Of a stretch of 64,000 nucleotides of DNA, positions 55,239-64,000 are shown piece by piece. This DNA is from Caryophanales bacterium (GTDB taxonomy: Bacteria; Bacillota; Bacilli; JARBTR01). How positions within the stretch are numbered: the stretch's first letter is position 1; each line of letters opens with the position of its first letter. The translations under genes and the position numbers were made by a program. The notes under the pieces were generated by a model that worked only from the letters and a program-made list of their open reading frames with translations, was not told the DNA's origin and ran no database searches. The stretch lies in assembly GCA_029240105.1 (NCBI GenBank), contig JARBTR010000005.1, positions 62,001 through 126,000 of the forward strand. Reading direction: 5' to 3'.

Positions 55239-55559
55239 GTTATATGGGTAAACCATCCCCTCCTAAAAGTCTGTTTATCATTCTCCGCCCAACCCACTTC
55301 TAAACATAGAATAATTAGCTCATGCAACATATGTCAGTTCAATACTTTAAGGCTCTCTATAATTTAATTAAATTAATAGGTGTTTTGGGTTTAGCATTTT
55401 TTTAAAATAAAAGTTTTTATAAAGACGCACTCATTAGACATAAGTAAAGAAGGTGTAAAATGTTGGTAAAATCTTTTGTAATGTGTTGAATGGCCCTGAT
55501 AATCAATGTTACACTCCTTTTGAAGTCCAATATATTATTAAATATTTTAGGAGTTTTAA
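55239..55559 (+). other. Leader region of the first chemoreceptor gene
   Basis: About 320 bases without a gene. The ribosome site TAGGAG lies before the ATG at 55560. I did not find a sigma-D-type promoter that fits the consensus here, in contrast to the two receptor genes on the minus strand. Confidence 0.4.
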
Positions 55560-57251
55560 ATGAAATTAAAAATAAGAACAAAAATTATTTTAGGTTTTTC
55601 AATTGTTCTATTAATTACTGGATTGATTTCTGTTATTTCATATAAAAACGTTAAAGATTTGGTGGAGAAATCTACGGTTACCGTAAACACTGATATTCCA
55701 ATGCTTCAAAAGTTAAGCATGGTAAAATATAACCTTGCTTTTCAAACAGCTAATGCAAGAGGGTACTTATTCTACAAAGATGAAAGTATGTATAGGGAAT
55801 ATACACACCTTGTTTCTGAAAATAATAAATTAATCAAGGAATTAATAGCGACTTCTAAAACAAAAGCTGATAGAGATGTAATGATTGAGTTAAAAAAGCT
55901 AAACTTGGAAGCTAATAATGTTATAAGTAATGATATATTTCCCTTATACTATACGGGAAATATGGATGAAGTAATTTCAACTTTGAAAACGAAAGAAGTA
56001 CCTATTTCTGCAAAAGCAGCTAAGTTACTTGATGAATTTAGTAAGAAAAAAAACGATGCATTGAAGCAAACCTCAAGCACTTTAATTAATACTAGTAGTA
56101 AAGCAAAAAGTGCAGTCATTATTTTTAGTGTTGTAGGATTACTAGCTGGGATTTTGATTAGTTATACAATCTCCAGAATGATATCGAGACCAGTTGTTTC
56201 ATTAGCTGAAATTGCTGACCAGGTTTCTAATGGAGATTTAACTCTTGTTGTAAAAAGCAAATCAAAAGATGAAATTGGTGATCTAAGCTATTCTTTTAAT
56301 ACAATGATACAAAATTTAAGAAAAGTAATAAGCGATGTAGCTGAAGCATCTATTCAAGTGGCAACTTCAAGCGAGGAACTTTCTGCATCTTCTGAAGAAA
56401 CTACTGCAGCAGCTAAACAAGTGACTGCAACTATAAGTCAATTAGCTGAAGGAGCAACCCGACAAGCTGAAGCTGTTGAAGTAACAAGCGTTGTGGTTAA
56501 TCAAATGTCTGCAAGTATATTACAAGTAGCTGAAAATACTGAAAAAGTGTCTCAAGCTTCAATTAGAGTGTCTCATGCAGCAAATCAAGGCTCTAATGAA
56601 GCTAAGAATGCTATTATGAAAATTAACCAAATAAAAAATACTGCATCAGATACAGCTGAAGTAGTTAAAACCTTGGGTGATGAATCAAAAAAGATTGGAC
56701 ATATCATTGATGTTATTAAAGGAATTGCAGATCAAACTAATTTATTAGCTTTAAATGCTGCCATAGAAGCAGCAAGGGCTGGTGACCAGGGTCGTGGTTT
56801 TGCCGTTGTAGCAGATGAAGTTCGTATGTTAGCTGAACAATCTGCATCTTCAGCTCAGCAAATTGCGCTATTAATATCAAAGATTCAAGATGAAACAACT
56901 AAAGCAGTACAGGTGATAGAAGTCGAAACAAAAGTAGTAGATGAAGGCGTAATAGCCGTAAATAAAGCTGGCGAGTCCTTCCAAGCTATTGTTCAAGAAA
57001 TAGATCAAGTTGTTGATCAAATACATCAAGTAAGTTTGGCAACTAAACAAATGTCTGAAGGAAGTAAAGAAGTCGTACGTTCAATAAAGGAAATTGCCGA
57101 AGTTGCAGAACAAACTGCGAATTCTGGACAAGAAGTAGCAATAGCCGCTGAAGAGCAATCCTTGTCAATTCAAGAAGTGACTAATTCTGCAGGACAATTA
57201 GCAAATTTAGCTGATCAACTTAGAAAAACTGTTTCTCAATTTAAATCTTAG
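55560..57251 (+). CDS. Methyl-accepting chemotaxis protein with four-helix-bundle sensor
   Basis: 563 residues. TM1 (about 8-28) and TM2 (about 182-204) flank a helical periplasmic-side domain of the 4HB/TarH type; HAMP follows (about 205-257) and then a long coiled-coil signalling domain with the conserved tip [34 protein letters not shown]. It senses an unknown ligand outside the cell and signals to CheA/CheW, which are not in the window. It diverges from no gene and has its own leader; a shared terminator separates it from the next receptor. Confidence 0.93.
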   Translation: MKLKIRTKIILGFSIVLLITGLISVISYKNVKDLVEKSTVTVNTDIPMLQKLSMVKYNLAFQTANARGYLFYKDESMYREYTHLVSENNKLIKELIATSKTKADRDVMIELKKLNLEANNVISNDIFPLYYTGNMDEVISTLKTKEVPISAKAAKLLDEFSKKKNDALKQTSSTLINTSSKAKSAVIIFSVVGLLAGILISYTISRMISRPVVSLAEIADQVSNGDLTLVVKSKSKDEIGDLSYSFNTMIQNLRKVISDVAEASIQVATSSEELSASSEETTAAAKQVTATISQLAEGATRQAEAVEVTSVVVNQMSASILQVAENTEKVSQASIRVSHAANQGSNEAKNAIMKINQIKNTASDTAEVVKTLGDESKKIGHIIDVIKGIADQTNLLALNAAIEAARAGDQGRGFAVVADEVRMLAEQSASSAQQIALLISKIQDETTKAVQVIEVETKVVDEGVIAVNKAGESFQAIVQEIDQVVDQIHQVSLATKQMSEGSKEVVRSIKEIAEVAEQTANSGQEVAIAAEEQSLSIQEVTNSAGQLANLADQLRKTVSQFKS

Positions 57252-57270
57252 TCGTAACATTATTTACAAG

Positions 57271-57320
57271 AAAAGCTGGTAATCCCCTGTCGTATAGACT
57301 GAGGAAAAACCAGCTTTTTT
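57271..57320. terminator. Terminator between two convergent chemoreceptor genes
   Basis: AAAAGCTGGT and ACCAGCTTTT form a 10-bp stem with a loop of about 28 bases and T's on both strands. Confidence 0.7.
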
Positions 57321-57386
57321 AAAACGCCCTGTTATTGTGTAAATAATCTAAAAAATTCCTTCTAGCAATTTATTTCATTTTTTTTA

Positions 57387-59405
57387 TTATTTCAATTTAA
57401 ATTTTAGAATTTCTTGTTCTAGTTGTTCTGATAGTTCTTTTAATCCATTCGATTGTTGAATGTAGATTTGCATTGTAGACGAAATTTCATCTGCTGCTGC
57501 AGATACTTCTTCAGTCGCAGCTGCTGTTTGTTGAGATACAGCTGTAATATTTTCCATCTCTTCACTGACTTTATCTTTATTGGACTGACTATCCTTCACA
57601 GACTCTTCTACTTTTTTAACCTCTTTAGCTAATTCACTGACAGTTGATAAGATATCATTAAAAATTGCTTCCGTTACTTTCACAGCTTCATCTTGCTGCT
57701 CAACCGCTTCGCTTGTTTTTTTCATTGCATCTACTGCTGTATTTACAACATCCTTAATGTTGTCTATGATGCGTTTGATTTGCTCTGCTGATGTTTTGGA
57801 TTGTTCTGCTAATATTTTAACCTCATTAGCTACCACAGCAAAACCACGTCCATGTTCCCCTGCTCTAGCAGCTTCAATAGAGGCATTTAGAGACAATAGG
57901 TTCGTTTGTGCCGTTATTTGAGTAATCACTTGAATAATTGCGTTGATTTCCTCCATACGATCTGACACATTCTTTACAATTACAGAGACTTCATTTGTGG
58001 AAGACTTTGTCTCAGCTGATTTTTCTGTCAATAAATGGACAATTTCTAAACCGTTGTTACTTAATGTTAAAGACTGTTGTGAAACAGTATTCATTTCTTG
58101 TGTAATTGTAGAGATACCATCTAATTGATAAGATAATTCTTTCATTTGATCAGAACTAGTTAGAACATTTATTGCTTGTGAATTAGCTCCTTTTGCGATT
58201 TCACTAATACTAAGAGCTACCTCATTAAGTGATGTATTGGCTTCTTGCGTCATCGAATCTAAGTTAGAAGATGTTTCCCTTACCGCTTTTGACGTTTGAT
58301 CTACTTTTTGTAGAGCATCTGAAAGTTGTTCCATCATACCATTAAAACTCTGTTCCAACTCTTTAAACTCATCATTCGTTTTAACCGAAACTCTTGTAGT
58401 AAAATCACCTTTTGAAGTCATTTTTAAAGCTTCGTTAAATGAAATAATATTTTTTGACATGCGAGTTCCGAATAGGAATGCAACTAAAGCAGAAATAACT
58501 GTAAAAATTGCTAATAAAATTAATCTGATAGATTGTAATTCTTCCGAACCTTTTGTAATTTCTGCATAATCTAAAGTCGATATGAATTTCCAACCTGTAA
58601 GCTCATACGTAGAGTAGGCTGAAAATGTATCTTCCCCATTTAAAATGTACTTCTTATAGCCATTTGAATTTTTTTGCATAGAATTCCAAATAGCAAGTTT
58701 TGTTATAGACTTACCAACCTTACTTTTATCAGGATGTGCAATGTAGCCTCCATCCTGGTCAACAATTGTCATATAACCGTTTTCACCTATTTTCATTCGA
58801 CTGATAGAGTCTGAAAATCGGCCAAGATCTATGTCAATAGCAGTAACTCCCACTAATTTTCGACCTTGATCATATACAGCACGTGATAAAGTTACAACCA
58901 TTTGTTTTGTAACTGCATCCGGATATGGTTTTGAAATGAACGTTTCACCATTTTTTGATACAGCTCCTTTATACCAATCACGACTAGTAGGATCGTATCC
59001 ATCAGGTAATTCCTGTTTTGGTGCTATGATCATATCCATATTAGTAGATCCAAAGTATACAGACGAATAATCTTTATTCGTTTGCAACGTTCCTTCTAAA
59101 ACGTCAAAACCATACAGTTGATGTGATGGGTCACCATAAAAGTCTATAAAATTAGCATTGCTAGCAATAAGTTCTACTTGATTTTCTATCCCTTTCAAAT
59201 AATAATCAAATGATTGTTGGGCTTGTTTGGTCGTTTGAAGTGTAGATTGAGATACTTGTTTTGACATTGTGCTTTGTATCTTATCGTTTTCAATGATTGA
59301 TAGTAAAATTAAAGGCACTAACCCTACAAGCACCATACTCATTATTAACTTTACTCTTACACTTTTCCATTTGATTCGACTCTTCTGTTTTACTACATTT
59401 TCCAT
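57387..59405 (-). CDS. Methyl-accepting chemotaxis protein with dCache sensor
   Basis: 672 residues. TM1 (about 18-37) and TM2 (about 291-312) enclose a double Cache domain; [42 protein letters not shown] is the typical ligand-pocket region. HAMP follows, then the signalling domain with the tip [33 protein letters not shown]. dCache receptors in Bacillus (McpB/McpC type) bind amino acids or similar small molecules. A sigma-D-like promoter lies upstream (59593-59621). Confidence 0.93.
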   Translation of the reverse strand: MENVVKQKSRIKWKSVRVKLIMSMVLVGLVPLILLSIIENDKIQSTMSKQVSQSTLQTTKQAQQSFDYYLKGIENQVELIASNANFIDFYGDPSHQLYGFDVLEGTLQTNKDYSSVYFGSTNMDMIIAPKQELPDGYDPTSRDWYKGAVSKNGETFISKPYPDAVTKQMVVTLSRAVYDQGRKLVGVTAIDIDLGRFSDSISRMKIGENGYMTIVDQDGGYIAHPDKSKVGKSITKLAIWNSMQKNSNGYKKYILNGEDTFSAYSTYELTGWKFISTLDYAEITKGSEELQSIRLILLAIFTVISALVAFLFGTRMSKNIISFNEALKMTSKGDFTTRVSVKTNDEFKELEQSFNGMMEQLSDALQKVDQTSKAVRETSSNLDSMTQEANTSLNEVALSISEIAKGANSQAINVLTSSDQMKELSYQLDGISTITQEMNTVSQQSLTLSNNGLEIVHLLTEKSAETKSSTNEVSVIVKNVSDRMEEINAIIQVITQITAQTNLLSLNASIEAARAGEHGRGFAVVANEVKILAEQSKTSAEQIKRIIDNIKDVVNTAVDAMKKTSEAVEQQDEAVKVTEAIFNDILSTVSELAKEVKKVEESVKDSQSNKDKVSEEMENITAVSQQTAAATEEVSAAADEISSTMQIYIQQSNGLKELSEQLEQEILKFKLK

Positions 59406-59592
59406 TATTAACCTCCTAAATTATGTCTACCTTACTTTTAGAAACTGTAATTTTTTTAAATAACTCAAAATAACTAAGATCTTTTCATTGGATGACACTT
59501 TTTGTACTGAATATTCTGCAAACTTTGTGCAAAAATTCCTTTACATGTTTATGCTATGTGCCACCTCCGACTAATTATATGACAAAATACAA

Positions 59593-59621
59593 ATATTCGA
59601 CATACTTTGACAAAGATTTTA
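59593..59621 (-). promoter_or_regulatory. Sigma-D-like promoter of the dCache receptor gene
   Basis: On the minus strand TAAA (59621-59618), 16 bases, then GTCGAATAT (59601-59593). The sigma-D consensus is TAAA-N15-GCCGATAT. The same arrangement is found before the receptor at 59891-62356. Confidence 0.55.
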
Positions 59622-59678
59622 CATAAAATATTTCATTTTGGATATTGGGAATTCATACCTATTAACTAAAATTAATAA

Positions 59679-59877
59679 GAGGCTGGGACATAACACTCTA
59701 AAATCGTTTTCTGTTTGCTTTTAGCGGGCGAAGTTTCGAGCCTCTGCGCCTGAGAATTGCATTCTCAGGTTTCAGGGTCTCTCACTCCACTCTTCAACTG
59801 GACTGGTACCAATGGGTCCAGTTGAATTCAATCCCGCAGGAGTCAAACAGATGATTTTGAGTATTATCCCAACCTCC
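59679..59877. repeat. GGCTGGGACA-type inverted-repeat element, long form
   Basis: About 199 bp. The left end GAGGCTGGGACATAACACTC and the right end (complement GGAGGTTGGGATAATACTC) are imperfect terminal inverted repeats continuing as AAAATC and CTGTTTG on both sides. Inside are TGAGAATTGCATTCTCA, a CAACTGGAC/GTCCAGTTG hairpin and CCCGCAGGAGTC, a block that resembles repeats widespread in Bacillaceae. The hairpin at 245-307 is a short relative. Non-coding. Confidence 0.65.
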
Positions 59878-59890
59878 ACTGTAGTTAAAA

Positions 59891-62356
59891 TTATTCTTCG
59901 ATTATTATATCTTCATATCTCATTAAACCTAATGGGCTTTGCTTAGTTCCTAAAATTCCCTCTCTATGAACATGTCCCATCTGTGGATGATACAAGAAAA
60001 TCCAAGGAATATCATTTACAATTTTCCTTTGAACTTCTTTATATATATCCATTCTTTTTAAAGGGTTTATAACTCCTTTAGCCTCATTCATTAAGTGCGT
60101 TACCTCAAAATTATCATATCTAGTAAAATTAGTTATAGTTGAATGGTTAAACAGAGGTTGAAGGAAGTTATCTGGGTCACCAGTATCTGCTATCCACCTT
60201 GAAATAAAAAGATCACACTTTTTTATTGTTTCAGGTTTCAAATATCTATCAAGTGGAACCTTTTCAACATCACACTCAACGCCCACAGCCTTCAAGTCTT
60301 CCACTACATACTTTGTAATTTTGTTAAATACAGTGTCTTCACTGCCTTCTCTAGAAATAACTTTTAGTTTTATAGGAGATGTCCATTTTTTCCTGATTAT
60401 ATCCTTAGCAAGCGATGGGTTATAAACAAAGCCTTGAAGGTTATCGTTAGGAATCATGTCAGGTGGAACGGGACCTTTAGACTCAACAGCCATTCCCCCT
60501 AATATTTCATCAATTATTTTCTTTTTATTAACGGCGTGGTTAAGTGCTTTTCTAATATCCAAATCCTTTATCGCTAGTGAATTTGATTCAAGATTAAAGC
60601 CTACATAGTAGCTCCCTAATATACTTCTCATCTTAATACTTGAAGAAACGTCTCTTAGTTTCTCTCTATTTTCCTTACCATCTACAAGAACAAAGTCGTA
60701 TGTACCATTTATAAACTTATCTGCAGCATGATTTTCATTAAACTTGATGTTTACTTTATCAATATAAGGGGTTCCTGCGTAATAATCTTTAAAAGCCTTT
60801 AATACGCACCCTTCATTATTCCTGCTTTCAATAATATAGGCACCACATCCTATAACTGCTCCATTTTCCCCTTCTCCCTTGCTAATAATTGAACAAGAGA
60901 ACTGGGCAAGGTTAAGTAAAAAGCCACTATATGGGCTGGAAAGCTTTAGGGCTATTCTGTATCTATCTAAAATTTTGATTCCGCTAACTTCCCGAGTTCT
61001 TCCAGAAACAAAATCCTGATAACCTTCAAGTTGTTCAAGATACCAATTGTTTGGTGATCCCACGTCCGGATCTAGTAGTCTTTTGTACGTATACTTTACA
61101 TCTTCAGCGGTTATCTCAGCACCATTATGAAATTTTGCACCTTTTCTAAGATTAAAAACCCAAGTTAGATTATCCTCTTCTACATACCAGCTTTTTGCAA
61201 TACCAGGAAGTATTTCACCAGAAGCGCCTATAGTGAGAATTCCTGAATGAACGTTCACAAGTATTTGTCCGCTTTCTTGATCATAAGCCATAGCCGGATC
61301 ATAATTTAGTGGCGCAGTAACAAAAGCGGTGTTTAGCGAACATTCTGATCTTTCTCCTACACTCAACCTTGCAAGAAGCTTCCCAGATATTAAATCAAGA
61401 TTTCTAGAAACCTCGGATAATTTTTGAAGTGCAGCTTTTGTATATTGGGTATCCATTGAAGCAATTTCTATCATTGCAATAACATTTCTTGAAACTGCAT
61501 TCATCTCTTCCGTTGAAGCTAGAATTTCTTCAAGGCTCTGGGTCTGTTTTGATACAGCTAAATTAATTTCTTGCGTAATACTTGCAGAAGTAGTGACGGC
61601 ATTAATAATATTGTTGAAAACTTCCAACGTATTGTTTGCTATATCAGAACCTTCATTAACCTTTTCTCCACTTTTGTTCATGGCTTCAATGGTATCTGAA
61701 ATACTCCTGTTTATTTCTTCAATTGTCTTAGAAATATCTTCTGCAGACTTAGCACTTCTTTCTGACAAATTCTTTACTTCTTGAGCTACTACTGCAAAAC
61801 CTCTGCCTGCTTCGCCTGCTCGCGCTGCCTCTATTGATGCATTGAGAGATAAAAGATTGGTATGCCCAGCTATATCTTTAATTGCCTTAAGCATATCATC
61901 TATATGCACAGCCTTTAAACTAAGCCTCATAACTACTTCTTTTGCATAATCTACAGAGGATTGAATTTCACCCATTGCTTCAATAGACTTATGTACAGCC
62001 TTACTTCCCTCTTGTGCTGCTTCCATTGTATGATCAGCTATCTTTTTCGAATTTTCAGTACTAGCAAAGACCTCTTCTGTCAAAACAGAATAGTTTGCGA
62101 TTTCACTCGCTACTTTACTAATAGATTCCATTTGTACTTCTACTGATTGAGCGACCTTTTGAGTAATACCTATTAGATTCTCTACTGCAAAACCAGTTTC
62201 TTCAATTTTTCCTGATATCCTATCTACAGTAACCTTTTGATTGTATTTCAAAAGCGCAATTTCATTTTCAGTATTGATAGTTTCGAAATCTTCTGAAAAT
62301 TTAACATCTACAAAATTGGCATCTTTAAGTTTTTTATTTAATAACCATTTCAACAT
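59891..62356 (-). CDS. Soluble chemoreceptor fused to a family-5 (oligopeptide-type) solute-binding domain
   Basis: 821 residues without signal peptide or membrane helix. Residues about 45-330 are a methyl-accepting signalling domain; the tip is [34 protein letters not shown] (161-194). Residues about 342-821 form a complete SBP_bac_5 domain: [33 protein letters not shown]-like [63 protein letters not shown], and [22 protein letters not shown]. Such domains normally work outside the cell in Opp/Dpp importers; here the domain should be cytoplasmic and replace the usual sensor, at the C-terminus. It could sense imported peptides. It has a sigma-D-like promoter. The fusion is certain from the uninterrupted frame; the function is inferred. 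Confidence 0.9.
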   Translation of the reverse strand: MLKWLLNKKLKDANFVDVKFSEDFETINTENEIALLKYNQKVTVDRISGKIEETGFAVENLIGITQKVAQSVEVQMESISKVASEIANYSVLTEEVFASTENSKKIADHTMEAAQEGSKAVHKSIEAMGEIQSSVDYAKEVVMRLSLKAVHIDDMLKAIKDIAGHTNLLSLNASIEAARAGEAGRGFAVVAQEVKNLSERSAKSAEDISKTIEEINRSISDTIEAMNKSGEKVNEGSDIANNTLEVFNNIINAVTTSASITQEINLAVSKQTQSLEEILASTEEMNAVSRNVIAMIEIASMDTQYTKAALQKLSEVSRNLDLISGKLLARLSVGERSECSLNTAFVTAPLNYDPAMAYDQESGQILVNVHSGILTIGASGEILPGIAKSWYVEEDNLTWVFNLRKGAKFHNGAEITAEDVKYTYKRLLDPDVGSPNNWYLEQLEGYQDFVSGRTREVSGIKILDRYRIALKLSSPYSGFLLNLAQFSCSIISKGEGENGAVIGCGAYIIESRNNEGCVLKAFKDYYAGTPYIDKVNIKFNENHAADKFINGTYDFVLVDGKENREKLRDVSSSIKMRSILGSYYVGFNLESNSLAIKDLDIRKALNHAVNKKKIIDEILGGMAVESKGPVPPDMIPNDNLQGFVYNPSLAKDIIRKKWTSPIKLKVISREGSEDTVFNKITKYVVEDLKAVGVECDVEKVPLDRYLKPETIKKCDLFISRWIADTGDPDNFLQPLFNHSTITNFTRYDNFEVTHLMNEAKGVINPLKRMDIYKEVQRKIVNDIPWIFLYHPQMGHVHREGILGTKQSPLGLMRYEDIIIEE

Positions 62357-62782
62357 GTACTTTCACCTTCAATTGAATTTATTTTTTTAATTTTTCATTC
62401 CTATATCGACGTCTTTTGACAAATTTTACATGAAAAAATTCATTTTGACTATATATTTACAACACTTGATATAGGTACAATCATTGTTTTAATCATGATT
62501 TTTTAAAATATGAGATTTACTTTATAAACTAGTATCTAAAAATTACGTTTCAGGATTTACTAGTTTTCATTTGTTTTGATAACTTTATATTATTTATTTC
62601 TGCTTCCACAGATATAACGGATATTACTTAAAACCCTAATTACTTATGTAGGTTAGTTACTTATTGAAATTTTCCGTATCGACAAATCTAATTTTTCAAT
62701 TAAATAAAATTATTTTCATGTTATAATAATTATAATTAAGTATTTTTACCATTAGATATTAGTATTCGTCCAGGAGGTTTAT
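62357..62782. other. Divergent intergenic region between two chemoreceptor genes
   Basis: It contains the sigma-D-like promoter of the minus-strand gene (62403-62428) and, for HemAT on the plus strand, a TTATAATAATTATAAT stretch near 62718-62736 that may include a -10 box. Nothing else recognised; very AT-rich. Confidence 0.4.
62403..62428 (-). promoter_or_regulatory. Sigma-D-like promoter of the receptor/binding-domain fusion gene
   Basis: On the minus strand TAAA (62428-62425), 14 bases, then GTCGATAT (62410-62403): one mismatch to the -10 consensus GCCGATAT. It ends about 46 bases before the start codon. The core and flanks (TAAAATTTGTCAAAAG) resemble the promoter at 59593-59621. Confidence 0.6.
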
Positions 62783-64000
62783 ATGTTAAAAGTTAAAAAG
62801 AGTACTATAAAGGTATTTGATGACCTATCTACCATTGAAAAGGAAGTCATATTAGATACATCACAACTTGAAGATCTTACAAATCAATTGTTGATAATTG
62901 GATTAGGAAATAGAGATTTAGCAATAGCTAAAAAGATTCAACCATTTATACAAGAACACTTGGATACAATTACCACTAATTATTACAACGAAATTCAAAA
63001 AGAAGCATCACTTTTAAAAATTATAAAAGACAACAGTACTGTGGATCGATTGAAAAAAACATTAACCAGACATTTATTTGAACTTTTTGATGGCAAAATT
63101 GATCATAATTTTATTAATCAGAGAATCACAATAGCCCATGTTCATGTAAAAATTGGTCTAAAAACAAAATGGTATATGGCTGCCTTTCAGAGTTTGTTTA
63201 GTACATTCGTTGAGATATTAAACAAATACATATTGGATAAAGATGAACTTCTAGAAGCTATACACGTCGTATCTAAACTTTTGAATCTTGAACAACAGTT
63301 GGTTCTAGAGGCGTATGAAGAAGAAGTTGAACGTATTAAAAAAGAAGAACAAGCAAAAAAGCAAATTCGTGAACGAGTAACGCAAAACGTACAAGACTTA
63401 TCTGCTATTGCGGAGGAAACAAGCGTTTCTGTACTATCCCTATCTAAAAAAACAGGGTTATTAGTAGAATTAGCGACATCCGGTGTACAATCTGCTGAAA
63501 AAGTAGAACACCGTTCTAAGGAAGGGAAACTTGGTATAGATGAACAACTAGCTCAAATGAACACAATTTCTGAAAATTCCATCCACATCACAAAAGAAGT
63601 TGAAGATCTACAAAGAATTTCTTCAGAAATTAATGAAGTGGTCATTCTCGTTAAAGAAATAGCTGATCAGTTAAATTTACTAGCTTTGAACGCCTCTATT
63701 GAATCTGCTAGAGCAGGAGTTGAAGGAAGAGGATTTTCAGTAGTGGCAAACGAGGTAAAGAAACTGGCAGAAAAGACCAAATCATCTGTTTCAAATGTAA
63801 GTGATTTAATTAAAAAGACCAATGTACAAATTGAAAATGTTAATTCGATTTCTATTGGAGTTAATGAATTGGTGCAAACAGGATTCCAAAACATGAATAC
63901 AATTGCCCGATTCTTTGATAGTATTTTAAAAGAAGTAGAACATAGTAAATTAGAAAATAAAGAAATGGAATCAGAGCTTCTATCTTTTTCACATCATTTT
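62783..64000 (+). CDS. hemAT: HemAT-type globin-coupled aerotaxis receptor (3' end outside the window)
   Basis: 406 codons visible, still open at the window edge. The ATG at 62783 has CAGGAGG upstream. Residues about 25-185 are a sensor globin: tyrosines at 67-68 lie near the distal position, H121 in HVHVKIGL is the expected proximal haem ligand, followed by [14 protein letters not shown] coiled-coil signalling domain follows (tip [34 protein letters not shown]). There is no membrane segment. In B. subtilis HemAT binds oxygen and directs aerotaxis. The visible part is complete through the signalling tip. Confidence 0.93.
   Translation, partial: MLKVKKSTIKVFDDLSTIEKEVILDTSQLEDLTNQLLIIGLGNRDLAIAKKIQPFIQEHLDTITTNYYNEIQKEASLLKIIKDNSTVDRLKKTLTRHLFELFDGKIDHNFINQRITIAHVHVKIGLKTKWYMAAFQSLFSTFVEILNKYILDKDELLEAIHVVSKLLNLEQQLVLEAYEEEVERIKKEEQAKKQIRERVTQNVQDLSAIAEETSVSVLSLSKKTGLLVELATSGVQSAEKVEHRSKEGKLGIDEQLAQMNTISENSIHITKEVEDLQRISSEINEVVILVKEIADQLNLLALNASIESARAGVEGRGFSVVANEVKKLAEKTKSSVSNVSDLIKKTNVQIENVNSISIGVNELVQTGFQNMNTIARFFDSILKEVEHSKLENKEMESELLSFSHHF

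Noticed and set aside
1-64000. CRISPR arrays, tRNA or rRNA genes, intact insertion sequences, prophage or defence systems
   Set aside because: None was recognised on either strand.

Overview
The window looks like a chromosomal segment of a low-GC, endospore-forming member of the Bacillaceae. The evidence is AT-rich sequence, Shine-Dalgarno sites of the GGAGG type, a GerA-type germination receptor operon, a PdaA-type muramic-delta-lactam deacetylase, lipobox-type binding proteins, guanine riboswitches, and a moxR-DUF58-transglutaminase-pbuG gene order like that of Bacillus subtilis. I could not assign a species.

Layout. 1-6.1 kb: end of a small membrane protein gene, a flavoprotein (YtfP type), ilvE, a polar amino acid ABC transporter whose binding-protein gene has lost its signal peptide, and an ASCH protein. 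6.2-13.7 kb: a VOC protein, then a compact phosphate locus pstS-pstC-pstA-pstB-phoU-phoP-phoR behind clear Pho-box repeats; phoR is broken by a short deletion. 14-30 kb: housekeeping and accessory genes, including an AraC regulator, a frameshifted membrane protein gene, a patatin, a germination receptor operon in the order A-C-D-B, a MarR regulator with twin operators, a bacitracin-type ABC pair, an rRNA methyltransferase and an AlkA glycosylase. 30-45.4 kb: ZIP transporter, pdaA, TerC, class I fumarase, a metallo-hydrolase without a good start, three tandem guanine/hypoxanthine permease genes (one decayed, two with guanine riboswitches), then the transglutaminase/DUF58/MoxR operon. 45.8-50.5 kb: an Fnr-like regulator followed by nrfH, nrfA and a second nrfA (ammonia-forming nitrite reduction). 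50.8-55.2 kb: a monosaccharide ABC transporter. 55.5-64 kb: four chemoreceptors in a row, including a soluble receptor fused to a complete family-5 (oligopeptide-type) solute-binding domain and a globin-coupled HemAT that runs off the window.

Two themes deserve attention. First, the soluble chemoreceptor/solute-binding fusion (59891-62356) is an uncommon architecture with a sigma-D-like promoter; it is the best candidate for something little described. Second, genes damaged by short out-of-frame or 5' deletions are unusually frequent (binding protein, phoR, PF06541 gene, DUF6544 gene, pbuG copy, probably the metallo-hydrolase). This is either real decay in this strain or an assembly problem, and read mapping would decide. 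Three families of small non-coding inverted-repeat elements also lie between the genes.
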